From Limnobacter sp. 130 (lineage in GTDB: Bacteria; Pseudomonadota; Gammaproteobacteria; Burkholderiales; Burkholderiaceae_B): a stretch of 64,000 nucleotides of DNA. Position 1 is the stretch's first letter. Each line of letters opens with the position of its first letter. The notes under the pieces are model-generated. The model was given only the letters and a program-made list of their open reading frames with translations. It did no database searches and had not been told where the DNA came from. A program made the translations under genes and the position numbers. This document shows positions 62,169 to 64,000 of this stretch, in pieces. The DNA lies in the NCBI RefSeq assembly GCF_902506325.1, contig NZ_LR732333.1, positions 62,001 to 126,000 of the forward strand, written 5' to 3'.

Positions 62169-62624
62169 CTATTCAATCACGAATAGAGCTTGACCAAACT
62201 CCACAGGTTGTCCGTTCTCGACCAGAATGGCCTTCACAACACCAGACTTGTCGCACTCAATTTCATTGAGCAGCTTCATGGCTTCAATAATACAAATGGT
62301 TTGGCCTTCTTTCACCGTGCTGCCAATTTCAACAAAATTGGACGCGCCCGGGCTGGGCGCACGGTAGAAGGTGCCGACCATGGGCGAGGTCACTTTGTGA
62401 CCAGCGTCAACGGGGGCGGCGGCGGGCGTTTCCGCGGCAGGTGCTGCTGCGGGGGGCGCCATGGCTGCTGGCGCCTGCTGCATCATTTGCTGCGGCATGG
62501 CCATGGTGTATTGAGGCTGGCTTTTGACGATACGTACCTTGCCTTCGCCTTCAGTCACTTCCAGTTCGGAAATATCTGATTCAGCAACCAGGTCGATCAA
62601 TGTTTTTAACTTTCTGAGGTCCAT
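62169..62624 (-). CDS. accB: acetyl-CoA carboxylase biotin carboxyl carrier protein
   Basis: 151 aa. A conserved N-terminal block ([20 protein letters not shown]), an Ala/Pro linker (about 60-75), and a lipoyl/biotinyl domain with the biotin-acceptor Lys in [12 protein letters not shown] (about 117). First gene of the accBC operon; the 179-bp gap upstream probably carries its promoter, although none was picked out. Confidence 0.98.
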   Translation of the reverse strand: MDLRKLKTLIDLVAESDISELEVTEGEGKVRIVKSQPQYTMAMPQQMMQQAPAAMAPPAAAPAAETPAAAPVDAGHKVTSPMVGTFYRAPSPGASNFVEIGSTVKEGQTICIIEAMKLLNEIECDKSGVVKAILVENGQPVEFGQALFVIE

Positions 62625-62803
62625 TTACTTGCTCCATCTAGGGAGGTTGGTTTTATATGGCAGTACCCAACCAAGCGCGAGGTGAATTGAGCCTAACTTC
62701 GCTTAGTGTGCACTGAAAATCAATTATTTTCCACCGTGGCGGGCATTGGTGAACCTTGCTTCATGGTTCGCCCAGATTTGGCGTTGCGTGAGCATACCCG
62801 ATT

Positions 62804-63301
62804 TTAGCGTTGCAGTGCGTTAGTGATAGTACTCATCTGTATCCTGCCGGCTTCTGTGAGTATTTTATTACCATTTTCGTCCAAAATGACGGTAAATGGT
62901 AATCCTCCTTGTTGATTGCCAAGTGCTTTCCCCAATTCTGTGCCTGCCATCCCTGCAAGCACGATCGGGTAATTTACTGGGGTTTTTTGGAGAAATTGAT
63001 CGACGTTAGAGGGGGAATCGATTGCAATACCAATCAACTCGATATTCTGCGCCTGCAGTTGTGGGTACAACTCGTCAAGTTCGGGCATTTCTTCCACGCA
63101 GGGTGGGCACCAGGTCGCCCAGAAGTTAAGCACCACAACCTTGCCTTTCAAGGCGCCCAGGTCGAGTGAGCCGCCCTGTGGGGTGTCAAATGTGTAGCCA
63201 GTCAGTGGGTAGTCGGGACCGTTTTGTGGCTTCAGACCAAAATACAGGCCAATGGCCAGGGCGAGAACTGCGGTCACAATCGGGATTAGTTTGTTTTTCA
63301 T
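62804..63301 (-). CDS. TlpA-like thiol:disulfide oxidoreductase
   Basis: 165 aa. An N-terminal membrane anchor (LIPIVTAVLALAIGLYFGL) and a periplasmic thioredoxin-fold domain with VVLNFWATWCPPCVEEMPEL (CPPC about 70) and a cis-Pro region (GLPFTVILDENG). It reduces disulfides in periplasmic partners, e.g. in cytochrome maturation. The ATG overlaps the stop of the upstream gene. Confidence 0.92.
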   Translation of the reverse strand: MKNKLIPIVTAVLALAIGLYFGLKPQNGPDYPLTGYTFDTPQGGSLDLGALKGKVVVLNFWATWCPPCVEEMPELDELYPQLQAQNIELIGIAIDSPSNVDQFLQKTPVNYPIVLAGMAGTELGKALGNQQGGLPFTVILDENGNKILTEAGRIQMSTITNALQR

Positions 63302-63900
63302 GGTGCTTCTATCAGGCGGGTCAAGCCCGCAATGTCGGTTTGAAAAGGGGTGTCGTCGGGTGCTTGTCTGTTCAGCAAGCCGCGGCGCTGTATTGGGCTG
63401 GCCACGCCCAGCTGGAACCAGCGCTGTTTCCAGCGAAAAGCCACAGCGGGGAAGGACTTGCCAGCCAGCAAGGCATCTTCACAGGCGTCGAAGTTGATGT
63501 TCTGGTTTAACAACCAATAGTCCACTTCTTTTTCATCGTCGGCAAACGCAATAATGTGCACATCCGAATGGGCGCTGCCTGTGCCGTTCACCGCTGCGCC
63601 ATACACAATGGGCTCGAATTGCTGAATACCTTGCATGAATTGGAGGGCAACTTCGCGCAATTCGTTCAGTTCGCCAGGCTGGCTGTCGGCTTGAAACAGG
63701 GCCTGGTAGGCGCGTAGTTCGTCTTGAATGTCTTGATCTGAGGGAAGGCGTTCGCGGGGAACCCTTTGTTTTCCAAGCAGGGCTTTGATCGCCTGATTGC
63801 GTGCGGTGGGGTAGTCGAGGCCCTCCTCGGCGATCAGTCGGGCTGCAGTCATCGCAATTTCAATGCGAAGTTCGTCTTGCGGGGCGAAGAATTCTTCCAT
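63298..63900 (-). CDS. conserved protein with degenerate nucleotidyltransferase-like motif
   Basis: 200 aa. Helical N-terminus, then VYGAAVNGTGSAHSDVHIIA (about 112-131), which recalls the GSx(n)SD pattern of nucleotidyltransferases but is not canonical. I recognise it only as a conserved hypothetical of Burkholderiales found divergent from mpl. It overlaps the redoxin gene by 4 nt. Confidence 0.75.
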   Translation of the reverse strand: MEEFFAPQDELRIEIAMTAARLIAEEGLDYPTARNQAIKALLGKQRVPRERLPSDQDIQDELRAYQALFQADSQPGELNELREVALQFMQGIQQFEPIVYGAAVNGTGSAHSDVHIIAFADDEKEVDYWLLNQNINFDACEDALLAGKSFPAVAFRWKQRWFQLGVASPIQRRGLLNRQAPDDTPFQTDIAGLTRLIEAP

Positions 63901-63962
63901 ACCGGCAGTGTATCCAAATTCACAGGCACTACAATATGGGCTTGTTCTGAAAGGAAGAAAGA

Positions 63963-64000
63963 ATGCACATCCACATCCTCGGGATTTGTGGCACCTTCAT
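63963..64000 (+). CDS. mpl: Mpl murein peptide ligase, 5-prime end only
   Basis: The last 38 bases encode MHIHILGICGTF, the invariant start of Mpl (UDP-N-acetylmuramate:L-alanyl-gamma-D-glutamyl-meso-diaminopimelate ligase), which recycles cell-wall tripeptide. AAAGGAAG precedes the ATG. The rest is outside the window. Confidence 0.85.
   Translation, partial: MHIHILGICGTF

Noticed and set aside
1-64000. tRNA, rRNA or riboswitch genes
   Set aside because: No recognisable conserved cores were noticed by eye; a dedicated covariance scan was not possible.

Overview
The window looks like chromosome from a betaproteobacterium of the order Burkholderiales. The conserved right-hand block (accB-accC-prmA, a DUF3426 zinc-ribbon protein, a PfkB kinase, a TlpA-like redoxin, the start of mpl) and the codon use suggest a Limnobacter-like organism, but that genus guess is memory-based and unverified. 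No rRNA, tRNA or CRISPR array was seen.

Left part (1-22.3 kb): metal resistance mixed with broken mobile elements. A copper block (DUF411 protein, cupredoxin, multicopper oxidase, TolC-type lipoprotein, three small secreted proteins) is divergent from an OmpR-type two-component system, with a palindrome between them. Next comes a scar zone holding an IS5-type fragment, an IS3 element cut short, a truncated tyrosine recombinase, an IS66 fragment, a DUF6933 gene and a beheaded mercury-type merR. Two MerR/CDF modules follow, each with the 19-nt promoter spacer typical of MerR control. The first leads into a CzcCBA-like RND efflux operon; the second is a CDF with two N-terminal metal-binding modules plus a signal peptidase II. 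IS66 3-prime ends in direct orientation flank this block.

Middle (22.4-31.9 kb): a Tn7-like transposon carrying tnsA, tnsB, tnsC and a large tniQ/tnsD, an XRE regulator, two antitoxin-like genes and an orphan Lon-like AAA+ ATPase. Five direct repeats of about 21 bp at 31704-31854 look like transposase binding sites at the cargo end. Beyond the element are an orphan Hcp and a possible membrane-active effector/immunity pair.

Defence island (34.6-44.5 kb): a PLD-nuclease/SF2 helicase with DUF3427, a strongly AT-rich pair of reverse transcriptases matching the two-RT layout of DRT type 3, a nuclease/DUF2075 helicase/S24 fusion, and a HigBA-type toxin-antitoxin pair. The first RT has a frameshift at an A7 run. 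A structured candidate ncRNA with a CACACAC loop lies just downstream of the second RT.

Right part (44.5-64 kb): mostly ordinary chromosome (FAD oxidoreductase, CadC-like regulator, OsmC protein, hydrolases, Baeyer-Villiger-type monooxygenase, YggT, biotin carboxylase genes), interrupted by a HEPN/MNT-type toxin-antitoxin candidate with palindromic operators.
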